A stretch of 64,000 nt of DNA, taken from positions 1-64,000 of the forward strand of contig NZ_LVCF01000034.1 of assembly GCF_001594145.1 (NCBI RefSeq). The letters are read 5' to 3'. Below the pieces are notes generated by a model that ran no database searches, was not told where the DNA came from, and saw only the letters and a program-made list of their open reading frames with translations. The stretch comes from Branchiibius sp. NY16-3462-2 (lineage in GTDB: Bacteria > Actinomycetota > Actinomycetes > Actinomycetales > Dermatophilaceae). Shown in pieces: positions 51,636 to 59,493 of the stretch. Position 1 is the first letter of the stretch. Every line of letters starts with the position of its first letter. Both the position numbers and the translations under genes were made by a program.

Positions 51636-52445
51636 TCAGGATGCGGTCGAGCAGTGTCGCGCCGCCCAGTCCAGGGCGAAGTCGGCGACTTCCTCCCAAC
51701 CGCGGTCGCCGACGATGTAGTGGCTGCGCCCGGGGAACTCCTTGACCTCGGTCACCGTGCCCTTCCCCCGATACCGCTGGGCGTTCTTGCGGTTCACCTT
51801 CGGCGGGGCGATGTGATCCTCGCTGCCGGAGATGAACAGCAGCGGAGCGCGGTCCGGCTTGGCGTAGTCGATCTTGGTATCGCCGACGTTGAACAGCAGC
51901 GCGGACGCGGCTTGGAAGAACGGCTTGCCCGGTCCGGGAATCTGGAACTCCTCCGAAACGGCGGTTGCTTCTTCCAGGCTCAGCGAGTTGGCGAAGCCGT
52001 AGTGGAACTGTTTCGGCGTCAGCAACACGGTTCCGCGGGCTTTCCAGGGTTTGCCCAGGACGGGAAAGCCGGCCCGGATCGAGGACCACGGCAGGGCGGG
52101 TACGCCGGCGGACTGCGCTGAATCGATCGCCACCCCCACCCGGGCCAACCCTCGATCGACCAGGACCTGGGTGATCACCCCGCCGAAGGAATGACCCATG
52201 ACGATGGGGGGCTCATCGAGGGTGTTGATCACGTCCGCGTAGTGGTCGACGATCGTGCCGATCTTCAGCCCGTTCAGTGCGCTCGGATCTTTCCGCAGAG
52301 CCGCCACGTCGTCGCTGACACCGGGCCACGGCGGCGTCAGCACCTCATAACCGGCCGCCTCGTAGCGGCTCTTCCAGCCGTTCCAACTCTTCGGGGTCAT
52401 CCAGAGGCCGTGGATGAGGACTATCGGTGGCTGACGCGACGACAT
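51636..52445 (-). CDS. Alpha/beta hydrolase
   Basis: A 269-residue hydrolase: oxyanion region VLIHGLWMTPKSWNG, nucleophile elbow GHSFGG, acid in SGSEDHIAP and His in GRSHYIVGD. The ATG at 52445 has GGAG six bases upstream; an ATG four codons earlier forms part of that ribosome site. It is divergent from a TetR gene and has a matching operator in its promoter, so it is probably induced by a small molecule that is also its substrate. Substrate unknown. Confidence 0.9.
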   Translation of the reverse strand: MSSRQPPIVLIHGLWMTPKSWNGWKSRYEAAGYEVLTPPWPGVSDDVAALRKDPSALNGLKIGTIVDHYADVINTLDEPPIVMGHSFGGVITQVLVDRGLARVGVAIDSAQSAGVPALPWSSIRAGFPVLGKPWKARGTVLLTPKQFHYGFANSLSLEEATAVSEEFQIPGPGKPFFQAASALLFNVGDTKIDYAKPDRAPLLFISGSEDHIAPPKVNRKNAQRYRGKGTVTEVKEFPGRSHYIVGDRGWEEVADFALDWAARHCSTAS

Positions 52446-52465
52446 GCTGGTCTCCATTGGTAGAA

Positions 52466-52479
52466 AGAACGGTCGTTCT
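52466..52479. promoter_or_regulatory. TetR operator at the hydrolase promoter
   Basis: AGAACG-GT-CGTTCT is a perfect 14-bp palindrome 20 bp upstream of the hydrolase start. The same GAACG-N2-CGTTC core recurs at 52539-52550, next to the tetR gene. Confidence 0.7.
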
Positions 52480-52538
52480 ACCGTAGCGGGACGGCTGCTC
52501 CTCCCGCAATGACTTGGGCGTCGTCGCGTGCACGGGAA

Positions 52539-52550
52539 GAACGAGCGTTC
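52539..52550. promoter_or_regulatory. TetR operator at the tetR promoter
   Basis: GAACG-AG-CGTTC lies 3 bp upstream of the TACCGT -10 box of the tetR gene. It shares its core with the operator at 52466-52479, so one repressor dimer type probably controls both promoters. Confidence 0.65.
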
Positions 52551-52565
52551 CGGTACCGTCGGCGG

Positions 52566-53168
52566 GTGCCCCCGGTGACGAAGAAGTCTGAGGCTCCGCG
52601 CTCCGACGCCCGGGCCCGGTTACTCGCGACCGCGGCGCAGATCTTCTACCGCGAGGGCATCCACGCTGTGGGCGTGGACCGACTCGTGTCCGAGGCCGGC
52701 GTCACCCGCGCGACGTTCTACCGGCATTTCCCGAGCAAGGACGACCTGGTGCGGGCGTATATCGAGTTGGAGGACCGCGCCCTTCGCGACCTCTTCGCCG
52801 CCAGCGCCGCGCACGTATCCAGCCCCGAGGATGCCCTCGAGGTGGTCCTACAGGGAATCGCCCAGGATGTGCAGGAACACCACACGCGGGGCTGCCCGTT
52901 CCTGAACGCGGCCGCCGAGTTTCCCGATCCGCAGCACCCGGTCCGGCGAGCCGTCCGCGTCCACCGGGACTGGTTCGCCCAGACCCTCTCGGAGTTGGTG
53001 GGAGCGACCGGGCGCGAAGACGCTGCGCAGGTGGCCCGGGCCCTGGTCCTGCTGCGGGACTCGGCCCTGGTCGGCGCGTACGTTGATGGCTCGGCCGACG
53101 TCGTACCCGCCTTCCTGTGGACCGCTCATCAGATCATCGGCGAGCCCCAGCACGGCGCGGGTCGGTAA
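52566..53168 (+). CDS. TetR family regulator of the adjacent hydrolase
   Basis: A 200-residue regulator with an N-terminal helix-turn-helix (LLATAAQIFYREGIHAVGVD, VSEAGVTRATFYRHFPSKDD) and a C-terminal ligand domain including HTRGCPFLNAAAEFPDP, as in the YxaF/LmrA-like subgroup. TACCGT ends six bases before GTG 52566, so a leaderless start there is preferred; GTG 52575 is an alternative. Two matching palindromes in the divergent region support self-regulation and control of the hydrolase. Confidence 0.87.
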   Translation: MPPVTKKSEAPRSDARARLLATAAQIFYREGIHAVGVDRLVSEAGVTRATFYRHFPSKDDLVRAYIELEDRALRDLFAASAAHVSSPEDALEVVLQGIAQDVQEHHTRGCPFLNAAAEFPDPQHPVRRAVRVHRDWFAQTLSELVGATGREDAAQVARALVLLRDSALVGAYVDGSADVVPAFLWTAHQIIGEPQHGAGR

Positions 53169-53180
53169 CCGCCGCCCCGC

Positions 53181-53996
53181 TCAGCCCATCGCAGCGGTGG
53201 CGGCTCGCAACTGGCCCAGCACGATGACGTCGATCTGATCCGGGTGCAGCCGCAACTCGAGGTTCTCCACGCCGGCCCAGGTGTTCAGATCCGCGTATCC
53301 CAGGCTGGACAGACGGGTCGCGACCTCCTGCGCCAGGTCACCCTCCAACGGCAACAGGTCGATCGAGTCTCCGAAGAGCAGGTCGTGGACCTCCAACAAG
53401 CGGGCCAGCTCCGGTATCGGTGCCACGTGATCGTCAACCCGCAGGTCGTAGATCACGTCGTCACCGGGGGTGTAACTACCCGTCGCCGACACGACGAGCA
53501 GCGCCGCGGACTGCCGCCCCCGCGAATCGCCGCCAGCCACGTCCCCGGCTTCAAGGGATCGCAACAGGCGCTGCACCAAGGGGAGGTCCTCGGTGGCCAG
53601 CCACTCGTCGTACATCGCATCAACCACCTCCGGCCCGGTGAGGATGTTGCCCTGGATCGCCACGTTCGGCGCGGTCCGACCGCCGGCCCACGGCAATGCG
53701 GACGAGCCGGTGAACGTGGCGCTGCCACCCCGGGCATCGACGATGCCGGCCTGGCGCGATTCGCGGCGCTCGTCGGCGGCGGTCAGCGCAGCCAGCGCAT
53801 CGGACGCGCTGAGCCCCTCGGCGAGCCGGGCCAACCCGTCGCGCCGGTAGAGGGTGTTGCACATGGCCTGGGTGGCCACGGCTCCCAGGCCGAAGCGGGC
53901 GGCGGGCACGGCGGCGCCGACGGCCAGGAATTTGGACGCAACGGCGACCCCGAGATCACCGGTCGCCGCGTCCCGCGCCACGATGGAGAAAGTCAT
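53181..53996 (-). CDS. DUF1028 family protein
   Basis: A 271-residue protein of the DUF1028 family, Ntn-hydrolase-like proteins of unclear function. TFSIVARDAATGDLGVAVASKF is the conserved N-terminus, with AVPAARFGLGAVATQAMCNT and NVAIQGNILTGPEVVDAM following. The C-terminal tail (about residues 220-271) resembles the peptidoglycan-binding-like extension seen in some members. GTGAGG precedes the ATG closely. It stands alone between a convergent tetR and a divergent sigma factor gene. Confidence 0.85.
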   Translation of the reverse strand: MTFSIVARDAATGDLGVAVASKFLAVGAAVPAARFGLGAVATQAMCNTLYRRDGLARLAEGLSASDALAALTAADERRESRQAGIVDARGGSATFTGSSALPWAGGRTAPNVAIQGNILTGPEVVDAMYDEWLATEDLPLVQRLLRSLEAGDVAGGDSRGRQSAALLVVSATGSYTPGDDVIYDLRVDDHVAPIPELARLLEVHDLLFGDSIDLLPLEGDLAQEVATRLSSLGYADLNTWAGVENLELRLHPDQIDVIVLGQLRAATAAMG

Positions 53997-54010
53997 GCCT
54001 CACTGTCACA

Positions 54011-54048
54011 CAACCTTTTGACTGGTTACGACGTAGGTACCGGTATGA
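54011..54048 (+). promoter_or_regulatory. ECF-type promoter of the first sigma module
   Basis: CAACCTTTTG (54011-54020) and CGGTATGA (54041-54048) are separated exactly as in the second sigma module (start to start 30 bp), 27 bp before the sigma start. AACC with CGGTAT resembles an ECF -35/-10 pair and suggests positive autoregulation or cross-regulation. Confidence 0.65.
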
Positions 54049-54067
54049 GCGTTGATAAGGGGCGGGG

Positions 54068-54562
54068 ATGAGCGGGCGCGACGACGCTGAGTTCACCGCA
54101 TTTGTGGCCGCCAGCTCGCCGTCGTTGCTGCACACCGCCTGGCTGTTGTGCGGCGATGCGCACCGGGCGGAGGACCTGGTGCAGGAGACCTACGTGCGGC
54201 TCTACCGCAAGTGGCGCTCGATGAACGGGCAGCCGTGGTCCTACGCGCGTAAGACGCTGGTCAACCTGAACACCGACCGGTGGCGCTCGACGCGGCTGGA
54301 GGTGGTCTCCGACTCTCTTCCCGAGGCTGGGAAGGCCGGTGATGAGGAGCAGGTCGATGCGCGCCGCGCGCTGATCAACGCGCTGGGCACGTTGCCGCGC
54401 CGCGAGCGCGATGTGGTGGTGCTGCGGCATTACGCGGACCTGTCCGAGATCCAGGTGGCCGATCTGCTCGGCATCGGGGTCGGGACGGTCAAGAGTGCCG
54501 GATCCCGCGGATTGGCCCGGCTACGAACGCAACTCGACCCGGCATTGGAGGGACAGTCATGA
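54068..54562 (+). CDS. SigE-family ECF RNA polymerase sigma factor (copy 1)
   Basis: A 164-residue sigma factor with region 2 (LLHTAWLLCGDAHRAEDLVQ then ETYVRLYRKW) and region 4 (LPRRERDVVVLRHYADLSEI, GIGVGTVKSAGSRGLARLR). It has no extra C-terminal domain. The ATG overlaps nothing upstream and its own stop overlaps the next gene (ATGA). The downstream membrane protein is its likely regulator. The second copy at 55718-56224 is a clear paralogue. Confidence 0.92.
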   Translation: MSGRDDAEFTAFVAASSPSLLHTAWLLCGDAHRAEDLVQETYVRLYRKWRSMNGQPWSYARKTLVNLNTDRWRSTRLEVVSDSLPEAGKAGDEEQVDARRALINALGTLPRRERDVVVLRHYADLSEIQVADLLGIGVGTVKSAGSRGLARLRTQLDPALEGQS

Positions 54563-55659
54563 GCATCGACGTCGAAGAACTGCTGCGGGAGACGCCCGCG
54601 CCGCCGATGAGCCTGTCCCCCGCGTCAGTGCTCGGAGCGGCCAAGCAGGACGTGGTACGCCGACGCCGCCGGTTCGCTGGGCTGGCGACAGCTGGCGTCG
54701 CGGCGGCTGCCGCTGTCGCGATCACGGTGGGTGTGGTCGGAGGTAGCCAGAGCACCCCGCGACCGATACCCGGGGACACCCCGACCCAGAGCATCGACAC
54801 CAACCCCAGGGACCAGATCAAGCAGAGCTTCTTCAGCAACAGCAATGGTCTACCCGTCGGGCAGGTGCGCTCATCGGCCATCCCGGTGAGTTCTGTCGGC
54901 AGCGATGGAGACGAGATGACTCCGGAGACCGTGTACGCCGTCAGCACACTGGACGGCGTACTGCGGTTGAGCCGGGTCGAAGGGACTCGTCAGGTGCTGC
55001 TGCCGTTGGTCGCGAAGCTCGCGGGCGGTGGCTCCATGACCACCGATCGCCAGCAATCGCTGGTGGTTCGTCCGCTGCCTGCTGACGTGCGAGTGGCGTA
55101 CGAGGTTTTCGGCGACGGCGGGTTCTCCGACGGCGGCGGGTTGACGATGCCCGACGGAAGCAAGGCGGGCGTCTTCTGGATCGGCACGACCGTGCCGGCG
55201 TCGGACGCGGGGTTCGCTTGGTGGCGCACGACCTCCGGCCACCTCGCGTCCTCGACCGGCGAGAGTGCGAAGACAGTGACGCTGTCTGCCGGTGACCGGA
55301 AGGCGACCTACTGGGAATTCACCAAGAACGGCTACTGCGGGTTCGATGAGGGAACGGGAGGGTCCGCGACCGGGATGACGGACGGACAGTGCCCAACGAA
55401 CCTCTCCGCCGCGGATGACCAAGCGGAGTGGACTCAGACGGTCGACGGGCCGATCAGCAAGCTGCACGGCGTTCCCGCGCCCGACGTGACGAATCCGATG
55501 CTCGTGTCAGCGACTATCCCCGGCACGTCGCGGGTGGTGCTGTGGGGTTTGGGGACCCTCGCCCCAGGCAGCGGCGCCGGGTCAGACGCGCCGTTCAGCA
55601 AGGTCACATGGACCGGTCCCGACGAAAAGGTACAAGCCTGGAATGCGCCGCCTGCCTGA
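54559..55659 (+). CDS. Membrane protein paired with SigE-family sigma factor (copy 1)
   Basis: A 366-residue protein. A cytosolic N-terminus of about 35 residues (VEELLRETPAPPMSLSPASV) ends in an Arg cluster VVRRRRRF, followed by one membrane helix (about residues 40-62) and a large extracytoplasmic domain of about 300 residues. No zinc-binding anti-sigma HxxxCxxC motif is visible. Translational coupling and topology suggest an anti-sigma-like partner. It has exactly the same length as copy 2 and shares SLVVRPLPADVR and similar strings. Confidence 0.75.
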   Translation: MSIDVEELLRETPAPPMSLSPASVLGAAKQDVVRRRRRFAGLATAGVAAAAAVAITVGVVGGSQSTPRPIPGDTPTQSIDTNPRDQIKQSFFSNSNGLPVGQVRSSAIPVSSVGSDGDEMTPETVYAVSTLDGVLRLSRVEGTRQVLLPLVAKLAGGGSMTTDRQQSLVVRPLPADVRVAYEVFGDGGFSDGGGLTMPDGSKAGVFWIGTTVPASDAGFAWWRTTSGHLASSTGESAKTVTLSAGDRKATYWEFTKNGYCGFDEGTGGSATGMTDGQCPTNLSAADDQAEWTQTVDGPISKLHGVPAPDVTNPMLVSATIPGTSRVVLWGLGTLAPGSGAGSDAPFSKVTWTGPDEKVQAWNAPPA

Positions 55660-55661
55660 CT

Positions 55662-55699
55662 CAACCTTTTGCGCCTGCTGTGCGTCTGTTTCGGTATGA
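55662..55699 (+). promoter_or_regulatory. ECF-type promoter of the second sigma module
   Basis: CAACCTTTTG (55662-55671) and CGGTATGA (55692-55699) repeat the first module's promoter word for word at the same 30-bp start-to-start spacing, 26 bp before the sigma start. The sequence between the two boxes is unrelated, so the boxes appear to be conserved by function. Confidence 0.7.
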
Positions 55700-55717
55700 C
55701 CATGACATCGGGGCCAC

Positions 55718-56224
55718 GTGGACGCGGCTGAACAGGCGCGGTTCGTCGAATTCGTCCAGGCGAGCAGCCCGCACCTGCTGAAGACCGCCTGGTTGCTGAC
55801 CGGCGATCCGCACGTAGCTGAGGACCTGGTCCAAGAGGCCCTCGCCCGCGTCTACAGCAAGTGGGGCAGCGCCAAGAAGGCGCCGTGGGCCTACACCCGC
55901 AAGGTGATGCTCAATCTGCGCACCGACCGCTGGCGCCGTACCGGCCAGGAGATCGTGACCTCTGACGTCGCTGACTCGGCCGCACGCGACGAGGGCGGGA
56001 CGGTCGACGCCCGGGCCGATCTGGTTCGTGCCCTGCGCCATCTGCCGTTGCGCGAACGCCAGTGCGTCGTCCTTCGCTACTACGCGGACCTCTCCGAAGA
56101 GGAGACCGCCAATGCACTCGGCGTCAGCCTCGGCACCGTCAAGAGTTCGGCCTCCCGCGGCCTGGCCACGCTGCGCACCCTCGTTCCATCCGACACCCCA
56201 TCTTCGAAGGGAGCGGCGTCATGA
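55718..56224 (+). CDS. SigE-family ECF RNA polymerase sigma factor (copy 2)
   Basis: A 168-residue paralogue of copy 1: KTAWLLTGDPHVAEDLVQEA with ARVYSKWGSAKKAPWAYTRK in region 2, and LPLRERQCVVLRYYADLSEE with LGVSLGTVKSSASRGLATLR in region 4. The start is a GTG. It overlaps the next gene by four bases. The region between sigma copies is only 58 bp, so the two modules are tandem. Confidence 0.92.
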   Translation: MDAAEQARFVEFVQASSPHLLKTAWLLTGDPHVAEDLVQEALARVYSKWGSAKKAPWAYTRKVMLNLRTDRWRRTGQEIVTSDVADSAARDEGGTVDARADLVRALRHLPLRERQCVVLRYYADLSEEETANALGVSLGTVKSSASRGLATLRTLVPSDTPSSKGAAS

Positions 56225-57321
56225 GCGTCGAACTCGAAGAGCTCTTCCACGACCTGGACGCGCCCACCATGTCCGTGTCCGCTGACTCGGTGGTTGCCTC
56301 CGGCCAGCGCAAGGTACGCCGACGCCGGGCTCTGTGGGGCGCCGGCACCGGCGCGCTCGCCGCGGCTGCCGCTGTCGCGATCGCCGTGGGTACGGCGCTG
56401 CCCAACTCCTCGTCCCCCTCACCGATGCCCGCACATTCGTCGAAGAGTTCCACGTTCGGATCGTTCTTCCAACGCACTGGCGACGAGGCCGCAATGCCCC
56501 TCGACGAGATGACGTCGACAGCTATGTCCAAGGCCGACGATCCGCCCACACCGTCTACGACGTACCAGGTGTATCGGGAAGACGGCATCCTGCGCATCCG
56601 GCGCATCGATAAGGGCGGTTCGGTGAATCTGCCGGAGGTTGCCCAGTTCAAGGACGGTGGGTCAGCCACCAACGACCGTAACCAGACGGTCGTTGTCCGA
56701 CCGGTCCCCGCCGACACTCGTTCCGCCGATCTGGAACTCGCTCCGACAAACCAGGCGGGCGGCATGATCAGCGACGGTGTCGTGCTTCCCGATGGGACGA
56801 CCGCGGCCGTTTTTGTCACCGAGAGGCGCATCAACCCGGCGAAGGACGTGGAATACGTTACGTGGTGGACGACCGGTGGTCAGTTGAAGGCATCGACCGG
56901 AGAAGTGGCGCAGGTAGTCGACCTACCTGGAACGTTCAACGACCGAACCCTTCGCGGGTGGAGTTTCCCCACCCTTGGGACCTGCGGCGTCATAACATCC
57001 GGCGGAGGTGGTGGCAGCTCGTCGACGACGACATCGGGCGATGACGGGTTCTGTACCCTCGACGTCGCGTTCGGTGACCCGGCCAAGTCAATGACGGCGG
57101 TGTGGCTGACCGTAAGGCCCGGTCCCGTTTCCAACATCGAGGTCGTCCCGGCCAAGAACGCTCCGACGTTTCACGTCCAGGCAACGCCCACGGGAGGAAC
57201 CGACGTCATGCTGTACGCCATCGCTTCGGTGAACGAGAAGCAGTACACGGATGGATTGGTATCGACCGTCACCTGGACCGGCCCGGACGGCAAGACCATG
57301 ACCTTCCGTCACGACAAGTGA
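56221..57321 (+). CDS. Membrane protein paired with SigE-family sigma factor (copy 2)
   Basis: A 366-residue protein with the same layout as copy 1: cytosolic VELEELFHDLDAPTMSVSAD, Arg cluster KVRRRRALW, one membrane helix (about residues 38-60) and an extracytoplasmic domain with TVVVRPVPADTRSADLEL. It has a Gly/Ser-rich insertion (GGGGGSSSTTTSGDDG). No recognised enzyme motif. The ATG overlaps the sigma stop. I infer an anti-sigma-like role. Confidence 0.75.
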   Translation: MSVELEELFHDLDAPTMSVSADSVVASGQRKVRRRRALWGAGTGALAAAAAVAIAVGTALPNSSSPSPMPAHSSKSSTFGSFFQRTGDEAAMPLDEMTSTAMSKADDPPTPSTTYQVYREDGILRIRRIDKGGSVNLPEVAQFKDGGSATNDRNQTVVVRPVPADTRSADLELAPTNQAGGMISDGVVLPDGTTAAVFVTERRINPAKDVEYVTWWTTGGQLKASTGEVAQVVDLPGTFNDRTLRGWSFPTLGTCGVITSGGGGGSSSTTTSGDDGFCTLDVAFGDPAKSMTAVWLTVRPGPVSNIEVVPAKNAPTFHVQATPTGGTDVMLYAIASVNEKQYTDGLVSTVTWTGPDGKTMTFRHDK

Positions 57322-57354
57322 CCACGCGCTCGACGCCGGACGTAGCATCGAATG

Positions 57355-58683
57355 GTGACTGCTGAACTGACACCTGATTTCACCGAACAGCTGACCAAGA
57401 ACTTCGACGCGGATCCGACCGCCCGGTTGCTGCAGAACGCCGTGGCGACGACCTCGATCGACAAAGTGGCGATCGACCGTCGGGTCGTCACCTCCATCGA
57501 CCACTCGGTCTCCGAACTGCTGGACGATTGGGACGCCACGAACCAGGAGAAGAGCGGCCGCTGCTGGCTGTTCGCCGGCACCAACCTCCTGCGGGCGGGC
57601 GCCGCCAAGAAGCTGGACGTCAAGGACTTCCAGTTCTCCCAGAACTACCTGCTCTTCTGGGACAAGTTCGAGAAGGCCAACTTCTGGCTCGAAGCAATCA
57701 TCGAGACCGCCGGTGACGACGTGGACGACCGCACCGTCGCCCACCTGTTCAGCACTCCCGCCGAGGACGGTGGGCAGTGGAACATGTTCGTCGCGCTCGT
57801 GGAGAAGCACGGCCTGGTGCCGAAAACCGCGATGCCGGAGACGAACTCGTCCAGCAACACGCACCTGATGAACCGGGACCTGTCCGTCGTACTGCGCCAG
57901 GCAGCCCGTGATCTGCGCAAGCGCTCAGCGGACGGCGCCTCCGGTGAGGAGCTCGGTCAGGCCAAGGCCGACGTACTGGCCACGGTCCATCGCCTGCTGT
58001 CGATCCACCTGGGCACTCCCCCGGAGTCCTTCGTGTGGCAGTGGAAGGACAAGGACTCCGGCTTCCACCGCAAGGGCTCGATGACTCCGCAGGAGTTCGC
58101 AACCGAATACGTCACGATCCCGCTCGAGGACTACGTGTGCGTCGTGAACGACCCGCGCCACGAGTACGGCAAGACGTTCACCGTCGATCACCTCGGCAAC
58201 GTGGTCGGCGCCCGCCCGGTCACCTACCTCAACATCGAGGTGGACCTGATGAAAAAGCTTGCCATCGCAGCGATTTCGGGTGGTGAGCCGGTGTGGTTCG
58301 GCTGTGACACCTCACAGATGTGCGACGCCGACCGCGGCATCTGGGACGCGAACCTCTTCGACTACGACGCGATCTACAACGTGACCTCGGACCTCGGCAA
58401 GGCGGACCGGCTGCTGCACCACGAGTCGCTGATGACCCACGCCATGCTGTTCACCGGGGTCGACCTGCTGGACAACGCGCCGCGCCGGTGGCGCGTCGAG
58501 AACAGCTGGGGTTCGGAGAAGGGCGACAAGGGCTTCATGACCATGAACGACAGCTGGTTCGGCGAGTACGTCTTCGAGATTGCCGTACGCCGCGACGCCC
58601 TGCCCGCCGACCTCCAGTCCGCGCTCGACCAGGAGCCGATCGTGCTTCCGGCCTGGGACCCGATGGGCGCCCTTGCCCGCTGA
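57355..58683 (+). CDS. pepC: Aminopeptidase C (bleomycin hydrolase family, C1B)
   Basis: A 442-residue cysteine aminopeptidase. The catalytic Cys is in SGRCWLFAGTNLLRA (about residue 69), His in LMTHAMLFTGVDLL (about 361) and Asn in WRVENSWGSEKGDKGF (about 382). It trims peptides in the cytoplasm as a hexamer. TAGCAT ends exactly six bases before GTG 57355, so that codon is preferred over the ATG just before it. The 3' end overlaps the likely start of a methyltransferase gene by 11 bp. Confidence 0.94.
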   Translation: MTAELTPDFTEQLTKNFDADPTARLLQNAVATTSIDKVAIDRRVVTSIDHSVSELLDDWDATNQEKSGRCWLFAGTNLLRAGAAKKLDVKDFQFSQNYLLFWDKFEKANFWLEAIIETAGDDVDDRTVAHLFSTPAEDGGQWNMFVALVEKHGLVPKTAMPETNSSSNTHLMNRDLSVVLRQAARDLRKRSADGASGEELGQAKADVLATVHRLLSIHLGTPPESFVWQWKDKDSGFHRKGSMTPQEFATEYVTIPLEDYVCVVNDPRHEYGKTFTVDHLGNVVGARPVTYLNIEVDLMKKLAIAAISGGEPVWFGCDTSQMCDADRGIWDANLFDYDAIYNVTSDLGKADRLLHHESLMTHAMLFTGVDLLDNAPRRWRVENSWGSEKGDKGFMTMNDSWFGEYVFEIAVRRDALPADLQSALDQEPIVLPAWDPMGALAR

Positions 58684-59377
58684 TCCACGGAACCTGGATC
58701 GAGACAGGGAACAGGCCAAGGCACACGGCTACGACCTTCTCGCTCCGATCGACGCGGCGTATGCCGACGGCCAGATCGACCAGGACGAGTGGCACCGGCG
58801 GGTCCTTGCCATCGTCGAACCGGCGTACCTCGCCGGTGACGAACGGATGGGCTCCGGCCACTCCGGCACCGCCGATGAATGGGAGCGGTCCCGATCGATC
58901 GTCATGGAGGCGATCGATCGGGACGGCACCTTCCTGGACGTCGGCTGCGCCAACGGGCTGTTGATGGCGTCGGTCCACCGCTGGTCGGTTGATCGCGGAC
59001 GACGCGTCGAGCCCTACGGCATAGACATCTCAGCCGCGTTTGCTGACCTTGCCCGATCCCGCTACCCGCAGTGGGCGCAGCGGATTTGGCACGCCAATGC
59101 CGCGTCATGGCAACCGCCGATGCGCTTCGATCTGGTGCGTACCGGTCTCGAGTACGTGCCTATTGACCGCCGACCCGACTTCGTTCAGCACTTGGTCGAT
59201 CACGTCGTCGCACCGGGCGGCCGGCTGATCGTCGGCAAGACCAACGAGGACCGCGGCGTACCCGGCATTGCGGCGACCCTGCGCTCCTGGGGCTGGCCGG
59301 ACGTCCACGAGGTACGCCGACCGCACGACCACCCGGACATAGAACAAACGCTCGTCTGGTTCGACCCGCCCGGCTGA
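58673..59377 (+). CDS. Class I SAM-dependent methyltransferase
   Basis: A methyltransferase of about 234 residues. An N-terminal helical segment (DLLAPIDAAYADGQIDQDEW, RVLAIVEPAYLAGDERMGSG) precedes the SAM motif TFLDVGCANGLLMASV, with YGIDISAAFADLARSRYP and VAPGGRLIVGKTNEDRGVPG after it. Substrate unknown. The start is uncertain: a TTG at 58673 gives an 11-bp overlap with pepC, while the only in-frame ATG (58580) would overlap pepC by 104 bp. Codon use is normal for the region. Confidence 0.78.
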   Translation: MPADPRNLDRDREQAKAHGYDLLAPIDAAYADGQIDQDEWHRRVLAIVEPAYLAGDERMGSGHSGTADEWERSRSIVMEAIDRDGTFLDVGCANGLLMASVHRWSVDRGRRVEPYGIDISAAFADLARSRYPQWAQRIWHANAASWQPPMRFDLVRTGLEYVPIDRRPDFVQHLVDHVVAPGGRLIVGKTNEDRGVPGIAATLRSWGWPDVHEVRRPHDHPDIEQTLVWFDPPG

Positions 59378-59395
59378 TCCGCTCAGCGGCCCCCC

Positions 59396-59470
59396 GCCGC
59401 GCCAGCCACCGCCGCGCGAACCCCCGCCGTGCCAACCACCGCCGCGCGAGCCACCGCCGCGCGAATCCCT
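59396..59470. repeat. Five tandem 15-bp repeats
   Basis: Units beginning GCCGCGCG or GCCGTGCC occur at 59396, 59411, 59426, 59441 and 59456, each 15 bp, with a few substitutions. The array fills the gap between the methyltransferase stop and the HNH stop. It has no spacers and no dyads, so it is a minisatellite, not CRISPR. Confidence 0.9.
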
Positions 59471-59493
59471 TAGTGCGCGAGCCCCTTACCGGT

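Noticed and set aside
59396..59470. Tandem repeats considered as a CRISPR array
   Set aside because: Units are 15 bp, directly contiguous with no spacers, not palindromic, and no cas gene is in the window.
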